A DNA stretch of 64,000 nt from Rotaria socialis (Eukaryota; Rotifera; Eurotatoria; Philodinida; Philodinidae), in the NCBI GenBank assembly GCA_905331475.1, contig CAJNYU010003637.1, forward strand, positions 55,605 to 119,604, given 5' to 3'. The position numbers and the translations under genes were made by a program. Of this stretch, positions 10,084 through 21,230 are shown in pieces; positions within the stretch are counted from its first letter, which is position 1, and every line of letters starts with the position of its first letter. A model generated the notes under the pieces. That model did not search any database. It saw nothing but the letters and a program-made list of their open reading frames with translations, and had not been told where the DNA came from.

Positions 10084-13030
10084 ATGAAACGATCAAATTA
10101 TTCCAAAGAAAATTTGCTAAAAGCTGTTGAAGAATATAAAAATGGTGCTACATCGACTGAAGTTTCATCGAAATACGGTGTTCCTGGAAGTACAGTGCGT
10201 AACCACAATTATAATTCAAAAATGAGATTCGGAGGTGGTCGTCCAACTGTACTTACAAGTCATCAAGAACAATACCTAGTCGAATTATTAAAAAATCTTG
10301 AATTTATTGGTCTACGATTGATGAAAGTGGTTGTCATGAAACTAGGATCAGAATATGTGAAACTTGTTACCGGTAGGGGATCACGAAATTTTCTATAAAT
10401 AGTTTTATTTTTTTCAATAAATTAAACATATCAATTAGGAAAATCTGTTGAACTTGGACGAAAATGACTTAAATATTTTTTAAATCGATGGAAAGGTGAA
10501 CTGAAAGTGATCAAAGAAAAAAAATTGAAGCATCACCTCGGAACGGATTTACTGAAGATATACGATGTGGTTGGTTCGAAAAACTCGAACTTATTCTTCG
10601 CACAAATAATTTAATAGCACGACCACATACTATTTATAATTGTGATGAAAGTGGGTTCAGTGATGAAACCGCTTGTAAGTTGAAGACCTCCATACCAAAA
10701 GAGAAATCTAAACATTCAAAGCAAAAATGAAATATTATTATTTTTTTATTTAGGCGAAATGGTTATTGTTAGTCATGAAACAAAACAAGCTTATGAACAA
10801 TCTGGTGGTAGTGGGAAAAGTTTTACGACAAGTCTTACATGTGGAAATGCAGCTGGGGATATACTACCTCCATTTATTATATACACAGCAAAAAACTTGA
10901 ATCGCCAATTGACTTTAGGTGGACCACCCGATTCTTCATTTGCTGTATCTGATTCTGGATGGATAACAAAACGCTTATTTGCTGATTGGTTTAAATCGTT
11001 CATTGAACATACAAAAAATGTATCTAAACCAATGCTTTTAATTATGGATAATCATTCTTGCCATATCAGTATTGAAGTTATTGAACTTGCAAAAAAAAAT
11101 CAAATACTTTTATTGTTATTACCACCATGTTGCACTCACGCTTTGCAACCTCTCGATACTGCCACATTCAGGTATTCAGACATGTTTTATTTTCTCTATC
11201 TTGCTGAAGATCACATTTCTTGAATTTTCTAAAATTATATTCAACTTGGAAATTTTCTACATTTAATTTTAGTTCTGCAAAACAATCATGGAAACGTATT
11301 GTAACAAAATATTTCTTACGAAGCGGTCTTAAAACAATTCGGAAAATCGATCTATCTGTTTTATTTAAAGAACTTTATTCATCCACTTTTACACCGAAAC
11401 AAGTTCTTGCTGGCTTTTCACGTGCAGGTGTATGGCCATTTGATTCAAATGCAATGAAGGAGAAAGTAGCAAGACAACCGTTGGCAACAAAACAACTGAA
11501 TCAATGTCCACAAACCACAAGGTGATATAGGATTCTCAATTGAAAAACTTTTTTCAGTTCAACTAATCTTTTAATGTTCCCTTAAAAAGTGTTTTTTTCT
11601 ATTATTAGTGACACTCCTATTACACCACCATCATTTAATATGCACGATCAAAATAAATCAACAACGCCATTAGGTTTTAATAATAATAATGAAAAGGAAT
11701 TAAATTATGTTTTAAATGAAAATATTTCGATTTCAACTCGTGCAGCAACACCAAAAACTAATCCATTGATTACAACAAATCCTAATGTATTTCATTCACT
11801 TGATCAGACAATGTAAGACTTTTTGTGCGAATATGATTGAATTCTCAATCTTAGACACTATATGCTTTCTATTTTGTAGTAACATCAATCGATTACGAAG
11901 CACAAACGAAAATTCCAATACATGTTCGTCGTTTGAAAATCCATATGATTCATTCAGGTTTAATATTTTTGAACTTGACTAAACTAGTATTATTAATGAT
12001 CATTATTTTTTTTTCTAATAGATTTCCATTATTCATTTCGAATACAAGTTTGGATTCCATTTCTTTCAATACTTTGGATTTACCAACGGATGAATTCAAT
12101 AATACGATAACACCTACTGACACAAAGTAACTAATAATTTTAAAATAGTTGTTCATAATTGTAAGTATTCAATAAAAAAAATCTTTTTTTCAGCTCCTCG
12201 TTCATGCAAATACCTCAATCAATCGACAGTTTCAATGGAATATCTTTAACAGATGTTGATTCGATTGAAGATGATGATGGCCAACAAATGTAAGAAAAAG
12301 ATATAGATCTTCGAAAAATTTTTAAATGCTTTTCTAACTATAGCCTTGGATTTGATCCAAGTACTTTGCCAAAGATATATAGTCGAAATTCTGGCTATTC
12401 GAATAGATACAAAATGGAACAAACGTCGATATTTAATTTAGAAAGAGATAGTAAGAGAGATAAATTTAAAGAAATAAATTTTATAAATTGATTTTCACCT
12501 AATTTAATAGATGAAGAAAAACGAATATATACCGAATTAACAAACGTTGACACATCAAGTTTCGTTCGTCCATTATATATGGTGCCATCTGCTCAGCTTG
12601 ATCTTAACCAACAAATAGCTGATCCATTAACATCGATTCAATTAAGTCCATCAAGTGCTGTACGTTCAATAGTTACTGATTTACTACAACACCATGTATC
12701 TCCTCCAACGTTACCATCGAAAACAAATAAACTTACTCGAAAAGAAGGACAATATGGAGAAGAAATCACTTCGAGCAATAGATTGAACGAATTAAAAGAA
12801 AAAAATATCCTTACCACGTACAAAAAAAACAGAAAAGTAAGTTAACAATCACAGCAAATATATCATCTACTTTTTTGTTTGGTACTAATGTAGCAACAAC
12901 AACAAAAAGACGTAGATTATCAAAGCAAACAAGTGACACTATTACTTTATCTCAAACAACACGTGCCTTATCTACTCTTCAAGCGTTATCTTCAAGCAAT
13001 ACAATTCGTGATCAAAATGCTATTGGCTAA
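10084..13030 (+). pseudogene. pogo-like transposase with HTH and DDE domains, lightly damaged
   Basis: Ten exons were placed by reading frame and GT/AG ends: 10084-10372, 10439-10674, 10754-11171, 11273-11521, 11609-11812, 11880-11957, 12022-12126, 12194-12289, 12344-12450 and 12511-13030. Exon 1 encodes a pipsqueak/CENP-B-type helix-turn-helix (LLKAVEEYKNGATSTEVSS, then YGVPGSTVR). The DDE core shows NCDESGF (first Asp), LLIMDNHSCH (second Asp) and HALQPLD (third Asp). The tail is long, Ser/Thr/Asn-rich, with a basic KRRR patch near the end. Damage comprises a TGA at 10465-10467 where the family has Trp, and two frame breaks, each in a run of eight A (10517-10524 and 12822-12829). Each break would be resolved by one more A, so homopolymer miscalls are possible. 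The start Met at 10084 precedes the HTH directly. Confidence 0.85.
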
Positions 13031-13177
13031 ACAGTTCAATAGAATAATAGTATTATGTATATAACAGGTGAACAGATATATATTCTTGTTAATAAAATGT
13101 TACTCAACAGTTATTATTTATGTTTCTTTTAACTATCCTATGGCCAGATTTCTCTGTTCTCTATTATTTTTGTATCA

Positions 13178-14285
13178 CGCAGTGTATTTTATTTACTTTC
13201 ATGCTGTATTTTTGAAACTATTCGTACATATTTTTTTCTAATAGTGACTTGTTTATTCATGTTATTCGATTAGATTTTCTTCATACATGAGTATTAAATC
13301 TATTTTTTTATTTCTGTTTTGCCAAACTATTCTTCATGAAAGTATCCGATTCTTTGAACCACTTTTATATCATATGAATTATATGTAGTCATTGTTTTTC
13401 TAAATAGTAACTATTTTCTTATTGAATATCTAAATATCTTAACTATTAGTATGATGAATCATGAAACTGTATATGTTGTATTCGTTTATATTACTTGAAA
13501 TATATAGAAATTAAGATATAGAAATATCTCAAACCTGAAAAATAACAACTTCTACTATTTCATAATAACTTAACTTTATTCAATTTAGTGTTTTATTTCT
13601 TATGAATAATGATCGTTCTTTGCCAATACTGCGAGAAATATAGAATTGCTAGCGATACATAATCTACCTTTTTATAGTTATTTCATATCAGTAGGCACAT
13701 AAGCAAAAAAAAGAACAATTAAAATAAAAAAACAAATTTTCATATTGCAATCAAGAGAAACGTACGGCTGCACTGTTATAGTTAAATTAATATTCGATGT
13801 ATCATTAACGATACTATTTAACGTATATGTATAAGGAACAATGTAAAACGAAATCAATTTGAGCTGAACTGCTGGGTATTAATGTAGAATGGATCAAGAA
13901 ACATTTTTTGTAACGAAAGCAAAACGAAATTTTGAAGTTGAAAGATANTATCTTAATTTCTATATATTCCAAGTAATATAAACAAATACAACATATACAG
14001 TTTCATGATTCATCATATTAATAGTTAAGATATTTAGATATTGAATAAGAAAAATAGTTACTATTTAGAAAAACAATGACTACATATAATACATATGATA
14101 TACAAGTGGTTCAAAGAATCGGATACTTTCATAAAGAAGTTTGACAAAACAGAAATAAAAAAAAAGATTTAATACTCATGTATGAAGAAAATCTAATCGA
14201 ATAACATGAATAAACAAGTCACTATCGGAAAAAAAATATGTACGAATAGTTTCAAAAATACAGCATGAAAGTAAATAAATAATAC
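13178..14285. repeat. internal inverted repeat around a single N, possible misjoin
   Basis: 13178-13519 and 13949-14285 are inverted copies of about 340 bp. Between them, 13838-13947 repeats part of the right TIR (compare 14374-14491), both running in the same orientation. It breaks off at the N at 13948. The left-hand order (internal flank, then start of TIR) is what a normal right end should look like. The right-hand part then restarts in reverse. This fits two element copies or haplotypes joined at the N, or a real palindromic rearrangement. Confidence 0.75.
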
Positions 14286-14991
14286 ACTTCAACTCCATAG
14301 ATCATAATTAATATTTCCGATTTCATTTCTAAGCTATCAAAACCAGATGATTGCTATTAATTCCGTTGGTATGTATAAGAATCAATGTAAAACGAAATCA
14401 ATTTGAGCTGAACTGCTGGATATTAATGTAGAATGGATCAGGAAACATTTTTTGTAACGAAAGCAAAACGAAATTTTGAAGTTGAAAGATAAAAGAGTTT
14501 CGTTTACTAAAACATTATTTTTTTCTATGTATTTTCTATTATATGTTCGAAGTAGGAACATTTTTTCGCTGACTGTCCATATTAGGCACAGTGGTCCTAA
14601 TTCGAACATGCAATGGATTTTTCTAAATTGAATATCTCTGTCAAAATGATTTGAAAAAATCTGAACTTCTGGATTAAAACTCATTGAGCAATAAGGAACA
14701 TTTTTTGTCATCGAACTATTGAAAAATTTAAAATTTTTGATAGTGGAAAAGTTCATTTAATAATTTTTTTTAAATTTTGCTTGTTCTGCGCTGAGTGTTC
14801 GTATTAGGAACATTTTTTCGCTTGTTGTTCCTATTACGAACAGTGTTCCTAATAAGGACAAATTGAATCATTCTCAAACTACCGCTAGTTACTCATTTGT
14901 TTTTTTAGATAATTAAATGATTTTTACATCATTCGATTCAGCAGACATTTCTCTACTCAAATATATTTAAAAAAGTATATGTTCCTATATA
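14281..14991 (-). repeat. right terminal inverted repeat of the pogo-like transposon
   Basis: This is the reverse complement of 8945-9651 with few differences. It carries the same palindromes, and its outer tip is CCTATATA at 14984-14991. Beyond it the sequence (CAATTTTTCGG) is unrelated to the visible left flank. Confidence 0.85.
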
Positions 14992-15620
14992 CAATTTTTC
15001 GGAAAAAACGAATTTCTAAAGGCGCTTGAGAAGCTGTCCTTATTATGGCCAAGCGCTGTATCTTAGTGAGAACGCGTCTGAACAGTAAAAACAAAACGGT
15101 CAACATCGTAGGTTCCTCATCACTTTATCGGCCTCACCGATTTTAATGACGATGCTTGAAAGTACATATGAACCCACACACACTCGTACCCTCAAAAAGT
15201 TTTGATACAGATCAGTTTCGATAGAAGCAACTTTTGTAATAGTTATCGAGATTGGAGCTGATATAGAACTGCGGTAGGTCTATACAACACACTATTTTCC
15301 GGTTGACTCTAAAATGTATTTATTTTGATGCCAGAAACCTTATATAAAGGGTCCATGGCGGGCTTAGTGGTTTGAATAAGCATGAAGAGAAAATTGGAGG
15401 GAGCCTATTAACGTACAATTATCCTCTTGTAACATTAAACAGCGATCAATTCATCTATCAGTAAATAATAATTGGTTTTCTCGCCTTCTGAAACTGATGT
15501 AACAATTTATATCAATAGATCTTCCCATTGAGTATCCTTTCACATCTATTTTGCACAGACCATGAATACTGAACATTCTATCTTTTATTGTACAATCAGT
15601 CGATCAGTCTAAATGCTGGT

Positions 15621-15908
15621 TCAGGAACATTTGCTCAAGAATGATGTATTTCTGATACAATCAGTATGATACTCAGTCATTACCGCTACAAATTGATTCC
15701 CGCATTTCTTCAAATCTTCAATTTGTTTGATTGGATCACATTCATCAGTTTTTGTTGTTGAAGTCATCATACCGTGCTGAGTAAAATTCAGGACAGGATC
15801 GCTCGAAGCCTTCTGCAAAGGAAAAGCATATTTTGTATTCGAAACTAGCGACTGATTTAAATGTAAACCTTCATTTCGAATACAACAAAAATTGCTTCCG
15901 AAAATCAC
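15621..15908 (-). CDS. possible exon of an unrecognised protein
   Basis: This is a 95-codon open frame. Its 3' two-thirds have protein-like composition, with segments such as DECDPIKQIEDLKKC and NQFVAVMTEYHTDC and several Cys residues. No start context, partner exon or domain could be identified. It may be a terminal exon, a gene relic or chance. Confidence 0.25.
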   Translation of the reverse strand: MIFGSNFCCIRNEGLHLNQSLVSNTKYAFPLQKASSDPVLNFTQHGMMTSTTKTDECDPIKQIEDLKKCGNQFVAVMTEYHTDCIRNTSFLSKCS

Positions 15909-16017
15909 AACCCAGGAAAGGCTTACAGATGTTTAACAGGTTTCGAACAATATTTCAAAATACCGGACCGGGCGAGTTTCCATTGCGCTCTCTATTTCAC
16001 TCCTGTCACAAGAAAAG

Positions 16018-16113
16018 CGGGTGTGGGTGTGTGGATATGTATGTGAATTACAAGACGAACAACAACACACTAACCTACACCCACACCCACACCCACACCC
16101 ACACCCACCCACA
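16018..16113. repeat. telomere-motif hairpin 4 with (CCCACA)n tract
   Basis: A G-rich arm (GCGGGTGTGGGTGTGTGG, 16018-16035) is followed by a C-rich arm made of about six CCCACA units (16075-16113). This is the longest telomere-hexamer-like tract in the window. Two overlapping open frames across it merely encode the repeat. Confidence 0.75.
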
Positions 16114-16159
16114 ACTTACCCCAGAATTGACAGCCGAGTTGAAATAAAAAGTCTACCAT

Positions 16160-16900
16160 GTGAAATTTGGACTTCTGATCGGCGGATTTTCTCAGTCACG
16201 AAAGCTCAGATAGAAAAACTGATAACGGATTTGGACTCTGGGACCCCGATAAGCTATAGAAAGTTTGACATGGATAATAAACCGGTGAAAGGTTTATTGC
16301 AAAAACTATGAAACCTTGAGATAGTCTACGAAACGAACGCTGGTTTGGCCGGTATTTTACAAAACCTTAAAGCACACTAGAAAGTGTGAAAACGTTCCGT
16401 ACAAATAATACGAAAGCTTTGGATCGTGAACAAAACTATCAGCCGGTTTGTGGAAAAGATTCTAAACCTCGAGAGTCTACAAAACGTTCAGTGGTTTGGC
16501 ACAAAATATACGAAACTTTGACACGAATAATAAAGTTGGAACCGTTCAGCTCAAAAAATACGAAACCAGCAATAGTTTTGCAGAAAATATTCCAAACCTT
16601 TTGACAGTTTAGGGAACCATCAATGGTTTCGTCGACATATTACGAAACTTTAAAGCCGCCCAGAAAGTGTCGATAAGTTCCGCACAAATAATACGAAACC
16701 TTCGGATCATTCGCGAAACCAACAGTGGTTCTGTGGATATATGACGAAACTTTCGAAGAGTACAGGCGCAAAATTGCGAAACCTGATGAAATCTGCTGAA
16801 CTTAAAATAGTTCTGAAAGGAGACCACGGAACGTTTTCCACTCCACGGAACTTAAAATCGTTCGGTGGAGAAATGCAGAACTATTAAGGTTCGGTAGAGT
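16160..16900. repeat. degenerate tandem array, ~282-bp higher-order unit
   Basis: Matching landmarks recur. GTTCCGTACAAATAATACGA at 16394 and GTTCCGCACAAATAATACGA near 16676 lie about 282 bp apart. A TACGAAAC, then GTGGTTT type submotif recurs near 16325, 16480, 16606 and 16708. A diverged satellite built from ~140-bp halves explains this. Its frames contain no domain. Confidence 0.55.
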
Positions 16901-16974
16901 ACCGATTTTTTTTAGAGTGCATGAAACAACAGAAACATTTACACCGACACCGGCACCCACACCCACATCCTCAA

Positions 16975-17085
16975 GATAGAAAACATAAATTATTTCAAAA
17001 TCAAATGCATAGCGTAATAGAGCGTGAAATTCTCTACCATTGGACACACTACAAACTGAATTGTGATAAATTAAAAAGCTAGAAC
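16975..17085 (-). repeat. dispersed repeat, inverted partner at 19482-19590
   Basis: The reverse complement of this segment matches 19482-19590 with few differences. Shared pieces include TCACGCTCTATT, CGCTATGCATTTG and GTGTTTTCTAT-like ends. The pair may be the two ends of a 2.6-kb element, or two copies in opposite orientation. Confidence 0.6.
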
Positions 17086-18512
17086 GAGAATTTTATGAAG
17101 CTATCAAAAACGGCAATAAATAACTAATCTTTTTTATTAATGATTAATTTTTTGAATCTTTGACAGATGCTGCTGTTTCTGGAGCCGGTCATCCTCTCTA
17201 TCTTGACCTAATCATATCAGCAATTTATTTATATTGCTACTGTCACGACTCTTCTCGATTCGGATTTCATTGAAATCGACGGCAGAAGAAGGGTTCAATT
17301 CTTAACCTGTTGATTTTTAAAGTCCTATTACTGGCTGCATTTCCATGCGATGGATTGTACAAAGACGATCCCCGTATGGAAATTATTCAAGATGTTGAAT
17401 CAAATAAAATTGTGCAACACGATTGCATGATGATGATTTTCTTTATCTCTTCTTAACTATGTGGAAAGAATCATTGTGGCCTATATGTGAGCAATGACCA
17501 GTGCCTCTCCATCTTATACCAAATCGACATCTATAGAAGCAACCTAAAACATTCATAAATAGTAAAAATAAATGACACGAAAACTTGAATTTTATTATGA
17601 CGTTTCAAGACAAATGAAGACGCTGGCACCTTATTTTTTGCGAGAAAGGCTTTTCTAATATCAATAAGCGGTGCTGATCGATCAAGAATTAAACTGCATT
17701 CAGAAATTTCGTATGATCTTTAGTTTAATCTGTGAATAACACGAATTTGTACTTAATAAGGCACCATACTATTCTTCAAATTAATTAATTATACAGCGTC
17801 CGACAATCAATTGTTAAAGCCAGAAGAAATATTACACAAAAGGTTCGGCGGGGGATAAGTTATTTTAGCTACTTTTAAAACATGTAAGAACTTCAAGAAC
17901 CTATTTTATCATGTAGAGCACATTCACTCGATATACATATCACGCGTTCGTCAATAGGTATATTCATTCCGTATATTTAAATAAACAGATGTCAACAGAA
18001 TCTAGTGAGTACAACGGAATTCATCATTAAAAAGAGAATAAGATTCTAATTCAGATCTTGTCCTACAAAGTAAATGATACAAATTTTGAATTACAAAACA
18101 CGCATGTTCAATTGTACTAGCTGAAATTTTTGAAATATTCAAAATTTGAGCACAAATAGTCTATATTAATCTTAAAGGAATGATTTCTTCGACATCGATC
18201 AAAAATAAAACATATATTACAGGACGTCCTCTTCAACTGACAAATCAAAACAACATACGTAGTGAACACAATATTCTAATGATTCCAGTCTCGATTTTCT
18301 CTCTGATTTGTGTTGGGTCTGCAATAGGTCGTGTTCGATAGAGAATTATTCCCGCTAGCGAGTTGGAATAAATTAGGGAGAGGGGGAGGTTATCGGGTAG
18401 AAAATGGGGTTTATTCAAGAAATACTCACTTTTCCCCATTGAACACATAATGCATTAAAACTATTATCAGCATGAATTCGCTTTAAGACCTGTTTTGAAT
18501 CTAAAGCTATCA

Positions 18513-18848
18513 TTAGCCGATGTAGAATTTCATTTTCTACCGCACAGTATCATTTTAGATGGGGTCATCAGACAAAAAAACGATGAGTTGGGTGGATACC
18601 TGGATGTGAATATATATCTGAGTGTGAGCGTAAGTGAAAACCTTTCATCTTGAGAATGAAAAAGCAATGTCCCCAAATTTTGAAATAAGCCCGAAAGTAT
18701 GGCAAATAATCAATTGTGGCTGCACCTCTCACCACACTCACACACATATATATACACACCACGGTGACCACCCAGCTCATAATGTTTTGCGTGTGGATCC
18801 CATCTAAAATGATTCCATACGGTTGAAAATGAAAGTCTACATCAAATA
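18513..18848. repeat. foldback (MITE-like) element, ~336 bp
   Basis: The arms of roughly 120 bp (18513-18640 and 18725-18848) are imperfect inverted copies. The outer parts share GATGTAGA, TTTCATTTTC and ATCATTTTAGATGG. The inner parts share ATGAGTTGGGTGG against ATGAGCTGGGTGG. The arms contain GTGTGAGTG/TGGGTGG motifs like those of the small hairpins. No coding capacity is apparent. Confidence 0.7.
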
Positions 18849-18884
18849 AAAAAAGGTTTCAGATCTAGCACAGGTCTCAAATAG

Positions 18885-19044
18885 TGTACTGCAGCCGGGT
18901 CGGGTAACCGGCACCCGACCCGACCCGGTACCTGGGTCCGGGTGAAAAGCTCCGGGTCGGGCCGGGTGCCGGGTCTGGAAAAAAAAGTCGGGTCGGGCTG
19001 AGGAATTTTCAAAAAACCGACACCCGCCCGGCCAACTAGTGATN
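18885..19044. repeat. GC-rich CCCGACCCG-type element
   Basis: About 150 bp of strongly GC-rich sequence sits in AT-rich DNA. It is built from GGGTCGGGT/CCCGACCCG words in both orientations. The ends are weakly inverted (GCAGCCGGGTCGGGT and, reversed, TTGGCCGGGCGGGTG). An N sits at 19044. It is probably a miniature transposon of unknown family; the open frame across it is a by-product. Confidence 0.5.
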
Positions 19045-19481
19045 CCATCTCACGTTTTAACGCTATTTCTATGATTTTCTGTTCTTGAGATCATCGCGAC
19101 GCAAAATGGCGAAAAAGATGCGTACGTCGAGAAAGTAAAAGAAAAAAAAAAAACTCGCGACGGACTACATAAATGCTGTGCTTCGCACCGCATTAACAAT
19201 AGTTATTTAAAGAAAAATGTTTCTTAGCACTGCGCGGTATGGTTTTATAGCACATTTTAAACATTCTTCTCGTGCTTATATCTCATTCTGCTATAGCTAT
19301 ATATCACTAATGTTTTTTCATATTTTGTGAAGAAATCGATATATTTTATTTCTGAGTATGATTATGCGATTGAACATATTCAACAATTGATATATTGCAT
19401 CATGCTGATTGAGTTTGTCTAAAATATTTGGATATGCTTTTTGCATTCCTGTGTCGAAAAATTAACCTTACGTTAGTCGAT

Positions 19482-19590
19482 ATTTTTAATTTATCACAAG
19501 TCAGTTTCTAGCGTTTACAATGATAGAGAATCTCACGCTCTATTGCGCTATGCATTTGGTTTTGAAATAATTAGTGTTTTCTATTCAAAT
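19482..19590 (+). repeat. dispersed repeat, inverted partner of 16975-17085
   Basis: It matches the reverse complement of 16975-17085 over about 105 bp, from TTTTTAATTTATCACA through GTTTTCTAT. Similarity stops on both sides. Confidence 0.6.
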
Positions 19591-21230
19591 ACGGATGAAA
19601 TTGAAAAAAAAAGAATACGAAATTTCTATATAGAACAATTTGAAGAGAAAAATATTTTTATTGCGCGAGATTTGTTTTTAACAGACGGATGTAGCGCAAT
19701 ATGCTCGTATATGAATTTGTGGAGAATTTTAAGTACTATCAATCTATGAGGTTAGTTTCCTGAAAACGCTAGCTGTTAGTGCTGAAATAATAAAAATATC
19801 GGATACGTCAATTTTTCACAGTTGGAAATTTTTGATGAAAATGTTAAGACTTTTTCTAAGCCAAAATTTAATCTGCCAAACTTTTGAGAACATCATCCGA
19901 TGCATTTTGGCGTGCTCTTTCAAATGAGGCTATTTTCAGTGCATACGATCTCACTGATCCGACTAAATTGCCCAAAATACGTGGGCATGCTTTCGGAAAA
20001 TCAAATATGGTGCCAATCAAAAATTATTCCTGGATGTGGTATTTTTATGACTATCAAAAGATAGCCTGTAATTGATAGTATCTTTGGTGAAAAAATCTCA
20101 GCGACAACTACTATAACTTGAGAGAAAATGAAAATATACTGAAAAGTACTGCAATAAAAAAAACGTCTAATTTTGATCGAGTACTCATACTTTCAAGTCA
20201 TATATCTCGAGAACGGCTCATTCGTTTGAGCTGAAATTTTAGTCTTATTCCTAGCATGAATGTAGGTATCTACTGTAAAAATATCAGTCAAATCCGTGAA
20301 ATAGATTGAGCAAGGTTTAGTAGAAAACGATCGTGGCTTAGGTGCAATGCCTCTTAAGGGTCTCGTCAGGTATCTTTCAAATCATATTTCCCAACTAGCA
20401 GCATCATATAGTGTAACGGAAAAATATTTAGGTCGCGTAAATATTCTTCAAATAACTATCGAGATATATAGAATCGCGTATATATCTTGATAGGATGATG
20501 GACAACAAAGTGTAGATCAGTATCAGCTATAACTATTAGCCACTGTGTGTATAATATTAACAACAATTCCACGCAATAAGGTTATTCTTGTCCAAAATGA
20601 GTTCTGTGTGCTGTCTTTCAATACAACCGAATACAAGCGTACGTATTACAAAGCACAACTTTCTTCTAACTAGAATGGTTTAGAAGTGAACTCGACTCAA
20701 TTGCCCAACTGTAACGAAAAAGAGAAGAAGTTTAACTCTACCGTTATACGCGGCATTGATGTTAGTTGAGCTACTTCATTCTAAATCGTTATGACAAATG
20801 GAGAGGCATAGTTTAGTGTTTTACTACACGATGTTTATTCAACTATGCTCTACATCCAAATGCATCCATCTAATACAAAGCACGCGCTTATATACGCCAC
20901 CAAGAAAGAAGTGAACGGAGAGAGAAGAAAATACATAGAAACAAAATTTATTGAGAGAGAAGCGGATACGGAGAAAGAAAAAGATATCTAGAGAGAAAAG
21001 ATACACAGAAAGATTACGCACTGTTCAGTGGACGATTATGTTTTACGTCACTGCAGTATGTTCATCATCTCTATGACTTATATGTGGACGTCCGGCGGTT
21101 CATATAACCCCTATCTAATATAGTCCTTTACGCGGACGTACTTCTTGGCACATATAGTGTTTTATTAGCTGAATTCATAGAAAGACATAACTGACATATC
21201 AATGAAACAGTTTAAGAACAACGGTAATGT

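Larger units (their letters stand above)
8945..14991 (+). mobile_element. pogo/Tigger-like DNA transposon, ~6.0 kb, long TIRs
   Basis: The ends are inverted copies. TATATAGGAACATATAC starts at 8945, and its reverse complement ends at 14991. The arms match over about 707 bp (8945-9651 against 14281-14991) at an estimated 90-95% identity by eye, so the copy is recent. Between them lies a spliced transposase gene with a pipsqueak-type helix-turn-helix and a DDE catalytic core (10084-13030). An extra inverted segment and a single N at 13948 complicate the right half. The left junction is in the gap, so the TA target duplication expected for pogo elements cannot be checked. Confidence 0.88.
14992..21230. 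other. repeat-rich, gene-poor stretch
   Basis: It contains a (CCCACA)n tract, a degenerate tandem array, a 2.5-kb-spaced inverted pair, a foldback element and a GC-rich element, each listed separately. No gene with a recognisable domain was found. Short open frames at 19543-19749 and 19884-20075 have no family resemblance, and the first overlaps a dispersed repeat. 17100-18250 and 20100-21230 show nothing beyond AT-rich unique-looking sequence. Confidence 0.6.

Noticed and set aside
16018..16113. A true chromosome end
   Set aside because: The tract is only about six units, is paired with a G-rich arm, and sequence continues on both sides for many kilobases.
18842..19048. Minus-strand frame rich in Pro/Arg/Asp
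   Set aside because: It is created by CCCGACCCG-type repeats and contains an N; no domain is present.
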